64,000 bases of DNA from the NCBI GenBank assembly GCA_023431405.1, contig JAEYVZ010000053.1, forward strand, positions 1-64,000, in the 5' to 3' direction. The DNA comes from Actinomycetes bacterium. Lineage in GTDB: Bacteria; Actinomycetota; Actinomycetes; Actinomycetales; Microbacteriaceae. The position numbers and the translations under genes are program-made. Shown here piece by piece: positions 49,094-58,104 of this stretch (positions within the stretch are counted from its first letter, which is position 1; the number at the start of each line of letters is the position of its first letter). The notes under the pieces were generated by a model, which had not been told where the DNA came from, ran no database searches, and saw nothing but the letters and a program-made list of their open reading frames with translations.

Positions 49094-49441
49094 TCAGTTC
49101 TCGCGCTTCTCCTTGATCTTGGCCTTCTTGCCACGGAGCTCGCGGAGGTAGTACAGCTTCGCGCGACGCACGTCACCGCGGGTGACGACCTCGATGTGGT
49201 CGATCGACGGGCTGTGCACCGGGAAGGTGCGCTCGACGCCCACCTGGAAGCTGATCTTGCGCACCGTGAAGGTCTCGCGAACGCCGTCACCGGAACGGCC
49301 GATCACGACGCCCTGGAACACCTGGACACGCGAACGGCTGCCTTCGGTGATGTTCACGTGCACCTTGACGGTGTCACCGGGGGCGAAGGCGGGAATGTCG
49401 GAGCGCAGGGATGCTGCGTCGACGGAGTCGAGGATCTGCAT
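49094..49441 (-). CDS. rplS: 50S ribosomal protein L19
   Basis: The protein has 115 residues from MQILDSVDAASLRSDIPAF. Blocks GDTVKVHVNITEGSRSRVQVFQGVVI, RETFTVRKISFQVGVERTFPVHSP and KLYYLRELRGKKAKIKEKR are typical of L19. I use ATG 49441, which gives the standard length; a GTG at 49450 overlaps the AGGA ribosome binding site. The gene is followed by its own terminator. Confidence 0.95.
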   Translation of the reverse strand: MQILDSVDAASLRSDIPAFAPGDTVKVHVNITEGSRSRVQVFQGVVIGRSGDGVRETFTVRKISFQVGVERTFPVHSPSIDHIEVVTRGDVRRAKLYYLRELRGKKAKIKEKREN

Positions 49442-49604
49442 GATCGTCACTTCCTGCGACCGCCACAGGTCGATCGCGAGAGTCAGAGGTTGATGAGAGT
49501 GCGCCCGCGGCCCCGGTCACCGAGGCCGTGCTCCCCTGAGGCAGAGACTGTCACAGGGCACAAACAGCCATTCTGCCATGGGAGTCGCGGTCGCGCCAAA
49601 ACGA

Positions 49605-50096
49605 CTACGGCTGTGGCGGGACGCGCCGCTCCTCGACGATGATCACGTCCGCCTCTCTCCGCGAAGAGCCGTCGCGGAAGGCTGCGGGAGAGATCCGCTC
49701 GCCCTGCTCGCGAAGCACGATCGCTCGCGGACCGGCCTCGCGCCACAGCTGCCAGAGCGACGTCCACAGCGCCGCGACCCCGACAGCCACCGTGACGGCG
49801 AGGATCGGCCACCACCAGTCGCTGTCGAAGACGCCGAGCGCGATGATCAGGGCGTGCCATGCGCCGACCACGGCGGCATCCGTACCCGAAACGGCACGAT
49901 CGGTGCGCACCGTGCCGCGCGCGCGGATGAGAAGGGTGAGGACCAGCTGACCGATGAAGACGATCGGCGCCGAGATCAGCACCCAAAGGAGCGCCCACGG
50001 GCTCGCGCCGAAGACGATCCAACCGATGAACAGCCACAGTGGCAGCACGAAAGCCGCCGGGATGAGCCACCGGAAGAACGCTTGACGCAGCCACAT
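49605..50096 (-). CDS. Small membrane protein of unknown function
   Basis: The protein has 163 residues with about four membrane spans (FRWLIPAAFVLPLWLFIGWIVF; WALLWVLISAPIVFIGQLVL; two more between 78 and 118). A charged tail ends READVIIVEERRVPPQP. I do not recognise a family. TACGAT is exactly 6 nt before ATG 50096 (positions 50103-50108), so the mRNA is probably leaderless. It is divergent from map, which starts 46 bp away, and the long open frame upstream in the same phase is antisense to map. Confidence 0.6.
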   Translation of the reverse strand: MWLRQAFFRWLIPAAFVLPLWLFIGWIVFGASPWALLWVLISAPIVFIGQLVLTLLIRARGTVRTDRAVSGTDAAVVGAWHALIIALGVFDSDWWWPILAVTVAVGVAALWTSLWQLWREAGPRAIVLREQGERISPAAFRDGSSRREADVIIVEERRVPPQP

Positions 50097-50141
50097 GCCT
50101 CGATCGTACGCCCGTCCGTCACAATGGAACCTGAGGAAAGG

Positions 50142-50930
50142 ATGCAGATGATCGAACTGCGCACACCGTCCGAGATCGAACAGATGCGGCCGGCCGGCCG
50201 CTTCGTCGCCGAGGTGCTCGCCACGCTCCGTGACGAGACGAAGGTCGGCACGAACCTGCTGTCGATCGATCGGCGCGCGCACGACATGATCCGCCGCGCC
50301 GGTGCGGAGTCCTGCTACATCGACTACCACCCGTCGTTCGGTGCGAGCCCGTTCGGGAAGGTGATCTGCACCTCGGTGAACGACGCCGTGCTGCACGGCC
50401 TCCCCCACGACTACGCGCTGCGTGACGGCGATCTGGTCTCGCTCGATTTCGCCGTGTCGGTGGACGGCTGGGTCGCCGATTCCGCCATCTCCTTCGTCGT
50501 CGGCACCCCGCGCGACGAGGACCTCGCGATCATCGACACCAGCGAGCGCGCTCTCGCCGCCGCCATCGACGCCGCTGTCGTCGGGAACCGCATCGGAGAC
50601 GTGTCCCATGCGATCGCGGAGGTGGCGCGCGCCGACGGCTACTCGATCAATACCGACTTCGGCGGGCACGGCGTCGGCCGCATCATGCACGGCGACCCGC
50701 ACGTTCCCAACGACGGCAAGCCGGGGCGGGGCTACCCTCTCCGGCCGGGTCTGGTCGTCGCCCTCGAACCCTGGTTCCTCCAGACGACGGACGAGCTCGT
50801 CACCGACCCGGACGGATGGACGCTGCGCAGCGTCGACGGCTCGCGCGGGGCGCACTCCGAGCACACGGTGGCGATCACCGCCGAGGGACCGATCGTGCTG
50901 ACCGATCGCTCCTTCCTCGGCGTCGATTGA
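50142..50930 (+). CDS. map: Methionine aminopeptidase, type I
   Basis: The 262-residue enzyme removes the initiator methionine. Metal ligands are recognisable: Asp in LVSLDFAVSVDGWVADSA (two Asp), His in INTDFGGHGVGRIMHGDPHVPN, Glu in VVALEPWFLQT and the last Glu in GAHSEHTVAIT. The family box SVNDAVLHGLPHD is present. ATG 50142 has GAGG 5 nt upstream; ATG 50148 is also possible. It lacks the N-terminal zinc-finger-like extension of the longer actinobacterial isoform. Confidence 0.93.
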   Translation: MQMIELRTPSEIEQMRPAGRFVAEVLATLRDETKVGTNLLSIDRRAHDMIRRAGAESCYIDYHPSFGASPFGKVICTSVNDAVLHGLPHDYALRDGDLVSLDFAVSVDGWVADSAISFVVGTPRDEDLAIIDTSERALAAAIDAAVVGNRIGDVSHAIAEVARADGYSINTDFGGHGVGRIMHGDPHVPNDGKPGRGYPLRPGLVVALEPWFLQTTDELVTDPDGWTLRSVDGSRGAHSEHTVAITAEGPIVLTDRSFLGVD

Positions 50931-50937
50931 GTCCGCC

Positions 50938-52092
50938 ATGCAGCTCGACCCTTACCTGGTGCGGAGGCTGCGCGTCCATCGCCGCTACCTCCTGGGTCAG
51001 GCTCTCGGGCGGCTGCGCCGCACGGCCGACGGTGCGCGGGCGCTGATCGCAGGGATCCTCAGCCGTCCTCATGCGGCCGCATCCGTCGCGATCCCCTCGA
51101 GCACGCCGGAAGGCGGAACCGCGAACGGTGACCTGCGACCGCTGACCATGACGCCGGTGCGCAGCGCGACGCGCACCCCCTCCGAGGCGCGGGCACGACA
51201 CCGTCGCGCCGCCCTTGCCTGGGATCGCGACGAACTGCGCAATGCCGGCACGCCCGGCCCCGACGTTCACATCGAAGAGCATCAGGTCGACGTACCGGGG
51301 TACCCGGCCGTCCGGGTGCGCATCTATCGACCCCGCGCGGACGATCGGGTGCTCCCCGCCGTGCTGCACTTCTTCGGCGGCGCGTTCCGGATCGGGGGCA
51401 TCGACTATCCGACGACGGATGCCGGGTGCCGGCGCAGGTGCGCGGAAGCCGACATCGTCGTGATCGCGGTCGACTACGCGCTGGCGCCTGAGTATCGCTT
51501 TCCCACGCAGGTGGAGCAGGCACATGCCGCGTGGGAATGGCTCGTCCACGGGGCCGCATCGCTTCGCGTCGATCCGGGGCGTCTCGCTGTCTCCGGCACC
51601 TCCGCGGGCGGCGCGATCGCCGCCGCCGTGACGCTGATGAACCGCGACCGGCATCGGCATCCGATCGCCCTTCAAGTGCTCGAGGTCCCTGTGACCGACC
51701 TCACCGGCGGGCACGTCGACTTCGCCCCCACATGGCGCATGGGCGTGCCGGCGGTGCTCGTGCGGCGCGAGCTCCGTTCCATCGCCCGCACCTACCTCCC
51801 CCGGCGCGATGATGCGCGCAATCCGTACGCCTCGCCCCTGCTCGCCCATGACCACAGCGGCCTTCCGCCCGCGCTCATCCTCACGGCCGAGTACGACAAC
51901 CTCCGGCGCGACGGGGCAGCGTACGGAGCCGCGTTACGCGAGGCGGGTGTCGAGGCCACGGTGGTGCGGTACCTCGGCGTCGGACATGACACCCCGATCT
52001 ACACGGGGGCGCTGCCGTCCGCCCGCACGTGGCACGCCCAGATCGTCACCGCCTTGCGCGCGCTGCACGAGGCGCCGACCCACGAGGCCTGA
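50938..52092 (+). CDS. Alpha/beta hydrolase of the hormone-sensitive lipase type
   Basis: The protein has 384 residues. The N-terminal 100 residues are Arg-rich and helical. The catalytic domain has LHFFGGAFRIGG (oxyanion HGG-type motif, degenerate as HFFGG), IVVIAVDYALAPEYRFP, the nucleophile in SGTSAGGAIAAA near 221-232, an Asp in ILTAEYDNLRRDG and the His in GVGHDTPIYTG. Such enzymes hydrolyse short acyl esters. It starts 7 nt after map, so it is probably co-transcribed, though the functions appear unrelated. Confidence 0.82.
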   Translation: MQLDPYLVRRLRVHRRYLLGQALGRLRRTADGARALIAGILSRPHAAASVAIPSSTPEGGTANGDLRPLTMTPVRSATRTPSEARARHRRAALAWDRDELRNAGTPGPDVHIEEHQVDVPGYPAVRVRIYRPRADDRVLPAVLHFFGGAFRIGGIDYPTTDAGCRRRCAEADIVVIAVDYALAPEYRFPTQVEQAHAAWEWLVHGAASLRVDPGRLAVSGTSAGGAIAAAVTLMNRDRHRHPIALQVLEVPVTDLTGGHVDFAPTWRMGVPAVLVRRELRSIARTYLPRRDDARNPYASPLLAHDHSGLPPALILTAEYDNLRRDGAAYGAALREAGVEATVVRYLGVGHDTPIYTGALPSARTWHAQIVTALRALHEAPTHEA

Positions 52093-52111
52093 CGCGGTCG
52101 GAGCGCACCGG

Positions 52112-52810
52112 TCAGACGGCGTCGCCCGGAAGCAGGTCGGGACGACGGCGGCGCGTGCGCTCGATCTGCTGTTCCCGCCGCCACTGGGCGACCCGGCCGT
52201 GGTGGCCGCTCAGGAGCACCTCCGGCACCTCATGACCACGCCACATCGCAGGCTTGGTGTACGACGGATACTCGAGCAGTCCGTCTTCGTGAGACTCCTC
52301 GACAAGACTCTCCGGGTTGCCCACGACGCCGGGGATGAGGCGCCCGACAGCCTCGATCATCGCCATCGCGGCCACCTCGCCCCCATTGAGCACATAGTCT
52401 CCGAGGCTCACGAGACGAACGTCGCCCAGAGAGGCCGCGTACGCGAAGACGCGCTCGTCGATGCCCTCGTAGCGGCCGCACCCGAACACGAGGTGCTCCT
52501 CCGTCGAGAGCTCGCGGGCCATCGACTGGGTGAACCGCTCGCCTGCCGGCGAAGGGAAGATGAACGTGGGACGCGCCGCAGCGGTGCCGGAGATCGCGTC
52601 GAGCGCTTCGCCCCAGGGCTCGGGCTTCATGACCATTCCGGCGCCGCCGCCGTACGGGGTGTCGTCCACCGTGCGGTGGCGATCATGTGTGAAGTCCCGG
52701 AGGTCGTGCACGCGCACGTCGAGAAGGCCGCTCTGACGCGCCTTGCCGAGCAGCGAGACTTCGAGGACGTCGAAGAACGACGGGAAGATCGAGACGACGT
52801 CGATGCGCAC
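52112..52810 (-). CDS. trmD: tRNA (guanine-N1)-methyltransferase
   Basis: The protein has 232 residues. It methylates G37 of tRNAs reading CNN codons and so prevents frameshifts. It starts MRIDVVSIFPSFFDVLEVSLLGKA. The trefoil-knot SAM site is GCGRYEGIDERV and SLGDYVLNGGEVAAM, and the end PEVLLSGHHGRVAQWRREQ is characteristic. GTG 52810 is 1 nt from the rimM stop. It is the last gene of rpsP-KH-rimM-trmD. Confidence 0.95.
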   Translation of the reverse strand: MRIDVVSIFPSFFDVLEVSLLGKARQSGLLDVRVHDLRDFTHDRHRTVDDTPYGGGAGMVMKPEPWGEALDAISGTAAARPTFIFPSPAGERFTQSMARELSTEEHLVFGCGRYEGIDERVFAYAASLGDVRLVSLGDYVLNGGEVAAMAMIEAVGRLIPGVVGNPESLVEESHEDGLLEYPSYTKPAMWRGHEVPEVLLSGHHGRVAQWRREQQIERTRRRRPDLLPGDAV

Positions 52811-52811
52811 G

Positions 52812-53441
52812 TCAGTCCTCGTCGGACGAGTCGGCGGCCTCGCCGGCCGGAGCCTCCGGATGCGGCGGTGCGTCGGCGGCATCCTCTTCGGGGACATCTT
52901 CGAAGAGGCCCGCGGGCGGGGTGACCACAACGCGCCCTGCGTCCACGTCGACCTCTGGGACGATCGCGGCGACGAAGGGGACGAGCACCTCACCGTCCGC
53001 ACTGCCGGCGGGCCGGACGATGAGCAGATCCTGAGCGGGCAGGTGCTCTACGCGCACCACGCGCCCGATGACCGAGCCGTCTCGGACGACGTCCAGGCCG
53101 ACGAGCTGATGGTCGTACCAGGCGTCTTCCTCGGCTTCCTCGCCGGCGTCCTGGTCGACCCACAGGATCGCCCGCACGAGTGACTCCGCGGCGTCGCGAT
53201 CGTCGATGCCCTCGAGGAACACGACCGGATGCGAGTTCATCCAGCGGAACTCGCGGACGGTCACCGTCTTGCCGTGCCACGGCGACGCCTCCGGCACCTG
53301 GAGGGTGAAGACCGCACCGGGCACGAAACGCCGGTCGGGATCGTCTGTGTACAGCTCGAGCTTGAGCGCACCCTTGAGCCCGTGCGCTTTGACGAGGCGG
53401 CCGACGCGCAGCTGCGTGCGGGCGGCTCCGGAGGCCGCCAT
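52812..53441 (-). CDS. rimM: 16S rRNA processing protein RimM
   Basis: This 209-residue protein binds S19 and helps 30S assembly. The N-terminal beta domain shows LRVGRLVKAHGLKGALKLELYTDDPDRRF. The C-terminal PRC-barrel reads YDHQLVGLDVVRDGSVIGRVVRVEHLPAQDLLIV, followed by EVLVPFVAAIVPEVDVDAGRVVVTPPAGLFE. The last 35 residues are an acidic Ala/Glu tail. ATG 53441 lies 1 nt after the KH gene stop; longer starts would overlap that gene. Confidence 0.94.
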   Translation of the reverse strand: MAASGAARTQLRVGRLVKAHGLKGALKLELYTDDPDRRFVPGAVFTLQVPEASPWHGKTVTVREFRWMNSHPVVFLEGIDDRDAAESLVRAILWVDQDAGEEAEEDAWYDHQLVGLDVVRDGSVIGRVVRVEHLPAQDLLIVRPAGSADGEVLVPFVAAIVPEVDVDAGRVVVTPPAGLFEDVPEEDAADAPPHPEAPAGEAADSSDED

Positions 53442-53442
53442 C

Positions 53443-53673
53443 TCAGTCGTCCGCGACGTCGACGCGCACGCGCGCGCCATCGGCGAGAGCCGTGATGAGA
53501 GTGCGTAGTGCCTTGGCTGTGCGGCCACCGCGCCCGATCACGCGTCCACGGTCGTCGGGGTGCACACGCACCTCGAGCACGTCGCCGCGAGGCGACGTGG
53601 CGGATCGGACGGTGACATCGTCAGGGTGATCGACGATCCCCTTGACGACGTGTTCGAGCGCGGCGGCGAGCAC
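53443..53673 (-). CDS. KH-domain RNA-binding protein (KhpA-like)
   Basis: This 76-residue protein starts at GTG 53673 (MLAAALEHVVKGIVDHPDDV). The KH loop GRVIGRGGRTAKALRTLI contains the GxxG motif (IGRGGR) that grips RNA bases. In other bacteria KhpA binds KhpB and sRNAs; KhpB is not in the window. The position between rpsP and rimM is the conserved one. The ends abut within 1 to 4 nt on both sides, indicating an operon. Confidence 0.92.
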   Translation of the reverse strand: MLAAALEHVVKGIVDHPDDVTVRSATSPRGDVLEVRVHPDDRGRVIGRGGRTAKALRTLITALADGARVRVDVADD

Positions 53674-53677
53674 AGTC

Positions 53678-54100
53678 TTACTCGGCCTCGGTGGTCTCGG
53701 CCTCGGCGGCGTCGGCCTCGGCGGCGGGTGCAGCCTCGGGGGCCTTCTTCTCAGCCTTGGGCTGAATGACGGACTTCTTGGAGGAGTCGACCACGAACTC
53801 GGCCTTGGCCTCGCGCGTCTTGACGGTCGAGACGGCGTTGGCGTCGCCCTTGAACTTGCCCCAGTCGCCGGTGAGCTTGAGCAGCGCGGTGACCTGCTCG
53901 GTGGGCTGCGCGCCCACCGACAGCCAGTACTGCGCCCGCTCGGAGTCGACCTCGATGAACGAGGGCTCTTCGGTCGGGTGGTACTTGCCGATCTCTTCGA
54001 TGACACGACCGTCGCGCTTTGTGCGCGAGTCGGCGACGACGATGCGGTAGTACGGCGCACGGATCTTGCCGAGACGCTTCAGACGGATCTTGACAGCCAC
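53678..54100 (-). CDS. rpsP: 30S ribosomal protein S16
   Basis: This 140-residue protein has the core MAVKIRLKRLGKIRAPYYRIVVADSR, then DGRVIEEIGKYHP and RAQYWLSVGAQPTEQV. The last 50 residues (KAEKKAPEAAPAAEADAAEAETTEAE in part) form a long Ala/Glu tail not found in E. coli S16, parallel to the tail of S2. GTG 54100 follows AGGAG. It is the first gene of rpsP-KH-rimM-trmD. Confidence 0.95.
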   Translation of the reverse strand: MAVKIRLKRLGKIRAPYYRIVVADSRTKRDGRVIEEIGKYHPTEEPSFIEVDSERAQYWLSVGAQPTEQVTALLKLTGDWGKFKGDANAVSTVKTREAKAEFVVDSSKKSVIQPKAEKKAPEAAPAAEADAAEAETTEAE

Positions 54101-54285
54101 GATTCTCCTGAATGGTGTTTGGGAAGTGATGAACGTCGCCTGGAGAGTGGGGTGCACACCCGGCGGAAGCTCTGATGGCGGACCGACCGCCGGATAGAGG
54201 GTCGGGCGACGGTCCAGCCCTCTATTTTGCCAGATCGCGGGCCCCTCCGCGAACCACCGCCGTTGAGGCGTGTCAGACTGTCCGC
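54101..54285. other. Divergent intergenic region between rpsP and the glutamate-cysteine ligase-like gene
   Basis: About 185 bp. An AT-rich patch CTATTTTGCCAG at 54220-54231 is the only visible promoter-like spot. CAGACT lies 6 nt before ATG 54286, a near match to the leaderless -10 pattern. No operator or riboswitch structure was recognised. Confidence 0.3.
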
Positions 54286-55449
54286 ATGACGGTGCCGTTC
54301 GCGACATCCGCCCGCTCATCGGTGGGTCTGGAGTGGGAGATCATGCTCGCCGATCCTGAGACCGGGGATCTGGTTCCGCGCGCGCCGGAGCTGATACCGG
54401 AACTCGAGGAGTCGACCCGCCACGAGCGGTACACGGTCACGGGAGAGCTGCTCACGAACACGATCGAGGTGACCAGCGGCGTGGGCACGACCGTGGCCGC
54501 GGCGGTGGATGACATCGCCGACGCCATCGGCCAGGTGCGTGAGCTGACGACGCCGCGCGGGATCGAGCTGCTCTGCGCGGGGAGCCACCCGTTCGCCCAG
54601 TGGTTCGATCAGACGATCACCGACAAGACGCGCTACCACACGCTCATCGACCGCACGCAGTGGTGGGGGCGGAACATGATGATCTGGGGCATCCACGTTC
54701 ACGTGGGAGTCGACGACGTCACCAAGGTCTTCCCCATCATCAACGCCCTGTCGGTCTATCTGCCCCACCTGCAGGCCCTGTCCGCGTCGAGCCCGTTCTG
54801 GGCGGGCGAGCGCACCGGGTACGCGTCAAACCGGGCGCTCGTCTTCCAGCAGCTGCCGACCGCGGGACTCCCCTGGCCACTGCAGTCCTGGTCGGAGTTC
54901 GAAGGCTACATCGCAGACATGGTGCGCACCGGGGTCATCGAGGATGCCACCGAGGTGCGCTGGGACATCCGGCCGGCTCCCCGATGGGGCACGATCGAGA
55001 TCCGGGCCTGCGACGGCATGTCGACGCTGCCTGAGCTGGCGGCGATCGCCGCGCTCGTGCAGGTGCTCGTGGAGCACTTCTCGCGCGAACTCGACGAGGG
55101 ACGTGCGCTTCCCACCATCCCCCCGTGGTTCGTCCGGGAGAACAAGTGGCGCGCGGCCCGGTACGGGCTCGACGCGGTGGTGATCACCGACCGTGAGGGC
55201 ACGCAGCGTCCGGTGGTCGAACACCTCCGGGAGACGATCGGTGCGCTGGCTCCGATCGCCGACCATCTCCACTGCGCACGTGAGCTGAGTGGAATCGAGA
55301 CGATCCTCACCGGCGGCGCGAGCCACGCGCGGCAGCTGCGTATCGCCGAAGCGGCGGACGGCGATCTCCGCGAAGTCGTGCAGCACCTCATCCGCGAGTT
55401 CCGGGCGGGGCCGACTCTCCGCGACCACCTCGCGAGCCTCCCGCACTGA
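54286..55449 (+). CDS. Glutamate-cysteine ligase-like enzyme (YbdK family)
   Basis: The protein has 387 residues from MTVPFATSARSSVGLEWEIMLADP. The GCS2 family catalyses weak ATP-dependent ligation of glutamate and cysteine. Blocks: SVGLEWEIML near 11-20 with metal-binding Glu residues, TNTIEVTSGV, NMMIWGIHVHVGVDD (His residues near 137-145), and WGTIEIRACDGMSTLPELAAIAALVQ. The product could take part in gamma-glutamylcysteine or related thiol chemistry, but most actinobacteria use mycothiol, so the physiological role is open. It is monocistronic and convergent with ffh. Confidence 0.88.
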   Translation: MTVPFATSARSSVGLEWEIMLADPETGDLVPRAPELIPELEESTRHERYTVTGELLTNTIEVTSGVGTTVAAAVDDIADAIGQVRELTTPRGIELLCAGSHPFAQWFDQTITDKTRYHTLIDRTQWWGRNMMIWGIHVHVGVDDVTKVFPIINALSVYLPHLQALSASSPFWAGERTGYASNRALVFQQLPTAGLPWPLQSWSEFEGYIADMVRTGVIEDATEVRWDIRPAPRWGTIEIRACDGMSTLPELAAIAALVQVLVEHFSRELDEGRALPTIPPWFVRENKWRAARYGLDAVVITDREGTQRPVVEHLRETIGALAPIADHLHCARELSGIETILTGGASHARQLRIAEAADGDLREVVQHLIREFRAGPTLRDHLASLPH

Positions 55450-55488
55450 GCGGGCAGCCGGGAGGCGGAGCGGCGCAGCGCGGCGAGC

Positions 55489-57048
55489 TCAGCCCTTGCC
55501 GAAGAGCTTCTGGATCTGTGCCAGGTCGGCTTCGCTCGGCGCCGGCGTGCCGGCTCCGAGGCCGAATCCGGAACCGGACGCTGCCGAGGGCTGAGCTGCG
55601 AGGCCTGCGTTCTCGGCGGCGCGCTTGGCAGGGTTGCCCGAGCGCGAGCCACCCCCGCCCTTCTTCTGCTTCTTGCCGCCGCGCTTGCTGGAGGCGCCGG
55701 GCTTGCCGCCGAGCGCGCCCATGCCGGGAATGCTGGGCACCCCACCTCGGGCCACGGTCTTCATCATCTTCGCCGCCTGCTCGAAACGCTGGACGAGCTG
55801 GTTGACGTCGGTCACGGTCATGCCCGAGCCGCGAGCGATGCGCAGACGGCGCGAGCCGTTGAGCAGCTTCGGATTGCGCCGCTCCGCGGGGGTCATCGAG
55901 CGGATGATCGCCTCCGTACGGTCGATCTCTCGTTCGTCGAAGTTCTCGAGCTGCTGCTTCATGTTGCCGGCGCCCGGGAGCATCCCGAGCATCTTCTTCA
56001 TGGAGCCCATCTTCTTGAGCTGCTGCATCTGCTCGAGGAAGTCTTCGAGAGTGAACTGCTCCGACGCCAGCTTGTCGGCGACCTTCCGCGCCTCTTCCTC
56101 GTCGAAGGCGGCCTGCGCCTGCTCGATGAGGGTGAGGATGTCACCGAGGTCGAGGATGCGACTGGCCATCCGATCCGGGTGGAACGCCTCGAGATCGTCG
56201 AGGTTCTCTCCGGTGGAAGCGAAGATGATCGGGCGTCCGGTGACCGACGCGACCGAAAGGGCGGCGCCGCCTCGGGCGTCGCCGTCGAGCTTGGACAGGA
56301 CGACACCGGTGAAGTCGACGCCCTCCTGGAATGCCTTGGCCGTGTTGACGGCGTCCTGCCCGATCATCGCGTCGATGACGAACAGCACTTCGTCGGGGTC
56401 GACGGCCCGGCGGATGTCAGACGCCTGCTTCATCAGCTCGGCGTCGACGCCGAGACGGCCGGCAGTGTCGATGATGACGACATCGTGCTGGTGGCGGCGG
56501 GCGTGCTCGACACCGTCGCGAGCGACCTTGACAGGATCGCCGACGCCGTTGCCGGGCTCGGGTGCGAACACCGCCGCGCCCGCACGCTCCGCGACGACCT
56601 GGAGCTGGTTGACCGCGTTCGGGCGCTGCAGGTCGGCGGCCACGAGGATCGGGGTGTGGCCGTCTTTCTCGAGTTGCTTCGCGAGCTTGCCGGCGAAGGT
56701 CGTCTTTCCCGAACCCTGCAGACCCGCGAGCATGATGACAGTGGGTGCGGTCTTCGCGAACTGGAGCCGTCGCTGCTGTCCCCCGAGGATGCCGACGAGT
56801 TCTTCGTTGACGATCTGCACGACCTGCTGGGCGGGATTGAGGGCGCGGTTCACCTCGTCGCCGAGTGCGCGCTCCCGGATGCGGGAGGTGAAGTCCTTCA
56901 CCACCGCCAGCGCGACGTCGGCGTCCAGCAGTGCGCGCCGGATCTCGCGTACCGTGCCGTCGACGTCGGCCGGGGAGAGCTTCCCCTTCGTCCGCAGATT
57001 GCGGAAGGTCTCAGTGAGCCGGTCGGAGAGTGTGCCGAATGTCGCCAT
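55489..57048 (-). CDS. ffh: Signal recognition particle protein Ffh
   Basis: The protein has 519 residues. With 4.5S RNA it brings nascent membrane proteins to FtsY. The N domain is followed by a G domain with AGLQGSGKTTFAGKLAKQL (P-loop, near 108-126), VIIDTAGRLGVD, and LSKLDGDARGGAALS. The M domain has FLEQMQQLKKMGSMKKMLGMLPG with the methionine-rich groove, GSGMTVTDVNQLVQRFEQA, and a Gly/Lys/Ser-rich tail. TAGAAT occurs 9 nt before the ATG. Its receptor gene ftsY lies in the same window at 60441. Confidence 0.95.
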   Translation of the reverse strand: MATFGTLSDRLTETFRNLRTKGKLSPADVDGTVREIRRALLDADVALAVVKDFTSRIRERALGDEVNRALNPAQQVVQIVNEELVGILGGQQRRLQFAKTAPTVIMLAGLQGSGKTTFAGKLAKQLEKDGHTPILVAADLQRPNAVNQLQVVAERAGAAVFAPEPGNGVGDPVKVARDGVEHARRHQHDVVIIDTAGRLGVDAELMKQASDIRRAVDPDEVLFVIDAMIGQDAVNTAKAFQEGVDFTGVVLSKLDGDARGGAALSVASVTGRPIIFASTGENLDDLEAFHPDRMASRILDLGDILTLIEQAQAAFDEEEARKVADKLASEQFTLEDFLEQMQQLKKMGSMKKMLGMLPGAGNMKQQLENFDEREIDRTEAIIRSMTPAERRNPKLLNGSRRLRIARGSGMTVTDVNQLVQRFEQAAKMMKTVARGGVPSIPGMGALGGKPGASSKRGGKKQKKGGGGSRSGNPAKRAAENAGLAAQPSAASGSGFGLGAGTPAPSEADLAQIQKLFGKG

Positions 57049-57096
57049 GATGCCCCGATTCTACGGGAGCGCGGCGAGGAACACGGCGCCAGGCGC

Positions 57097-58083
57097 CTAC
57101 CGCTCCGTCGGTCCGTGCCCGGGTTCTGCGTCCGCCGCGGAGGCGAGCTCTTGGAACAGGGTCAGCTGCACGCCGTCGGGTCCGCGCAGCCGAGCGTTGA
57201 GCGAGCGCCAGGGCGTCTCTCGTGGCGAAGCCTGGATCGTGGCACCCGCCGCCGCCGCGGCCTCGGTCGCCACCGCCGTGTCATCCACCTCGAGCGCGAG
57301 CCGGAGGGAATCACTGGGGGCGTCCCCGTCCGTCTCCACATCGTCGATCAGCGCGATCTGTCCGGCGTTGGAGAGCTCCAGAGTCGCGCGCCCCGCCGAG
57401 AGGATCACCACGCGGGCATCTCCCGTGCCTTGGTATGACGCCTCCTCCCCCATGCCCAGCACGTCTCGGTAGAACCGCAGCGCGTCGTCGAAGTGGTCCG
57501 TCCGAGCCACGACACGAAGCTGGCGGACCGCGCCGCCGATCGTCGGGGCGGCGGCGTCCAGGGCCCGCGAGAGGATCGCCGCCAACGGCGTGACACCTGG
57601 CCCTTGGTGAGCCCACGACTCGATCGCCGCGAGCACAGCGCCGCCGTGCGCGGCGCCCGCCACCTCCGCGGCCAGGGCGTCGTCGCCGGACGATCGCAGC
57701 CGCCGCGCGACGGCCCGCGCCAATCGCGCTCGCCTGCGAGCGGCTTCCTCGGCGAGCTCGCTCTCGATCCCCATGGCGGCGGCGTTGACGAGGGCCAGCG
57801 CCAGACTGTCGGGGGCGAAACCCTGCCCGAACTGAAGGAGCGACGTGCGGATGTCGTGGCCGGCCGCGAGCTCCGACTCGGCAGCGGCGATGCGCTCGTC
57901 GAGCCCCGACCAGAGGACGTCACCCTTCGACGAGAAGTAGTTGAAGAAGCTGGAGCGGCTCACGCCTGCCCGGGCGGCGATGTCGCCGACCGTGGTGCTC
58001 TCGAATCCGCGCTCGAGGAAGAGTTCACACGCGGCTTCGGCGAGCGTCTCCCGTGATGATGCCCGAGGCCTTCCGCTGCTCAT
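57097..58083 (-). CDS. TetR-family regulator fused to a glyoxalase (VOC) domain
   Basis: The protein has 328 residues. Residues 8-60 are a TetR helix-turn-helix (TTVGDIAARAGVSRSSFFNYFSSK), and helices to about 180 form the TetR ligand core. From 186 to 313 a VOC fold follows: VRQLRVVARTDHFDDALRFYRDVLGM, RATLELSNAG, RLALEVDD, and LRGPDGVQLTLFQE. Only some of the usual metal ligands (Glu236, perhaps Glu312) are kept and the first His is missing. The VOC part may therefore sense a ligand rather than catalyse. TAGGCT is 6 nt before the ATG. Its target could be the divergent lipB promoter region or itself. Confidence 0.85.
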   Translation of the reverse strand: MSSGRPRASSRETLAEAACELFLERGFESTTVGDIAARAGVSRSSFFNYFSSKGDVLWSGLDERIAAAESELAAGHDIRTSLLQFGQGFAPDSLALALVNAAAMGIESELAEEAARRRARLARAVARRLRSSGDDALAAEVAGAAHGGAVLAAIESWAHQGPGVTPLAAILSRALDAAAPTIGGAVRQLRVVARTDHFDDALRFYRDVLGMGEEASYQGTGDARVVILSAGRATLELSNAGQIALIDDVETDGDAPSDSLRLALEVDDTAVATEAAAAAGATIQASPRETPWRSLNARLRGPDGVQLTLFQELASAADAEPGHGPTER

Positions 58084-58089
58084 GACGCC

Positions 58090-58095
58090 AGCCTA
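58090..58095 (-). promoter_or_regulatory. -10 element of a leaderless promoter for the TetR-VOC gene
   Basis: TAGGCT on the minus strand is followed by GGCGTC and the ATG at 58083. The likely lipB -10 element, TATTGT (58105-58110, plus strand), is only 10 bp away. Confidence 0.5.
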
Positions 58096-58104
58096 ACGAT
58101 GCCG

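Noticed and set aside
50097..50939. Upstream extension of the minus-strand membrane protein (50096) into the map region
   Set aside because: It is antisense to map, and the TACGAT-N6-ATG signal supports the start at 50096.
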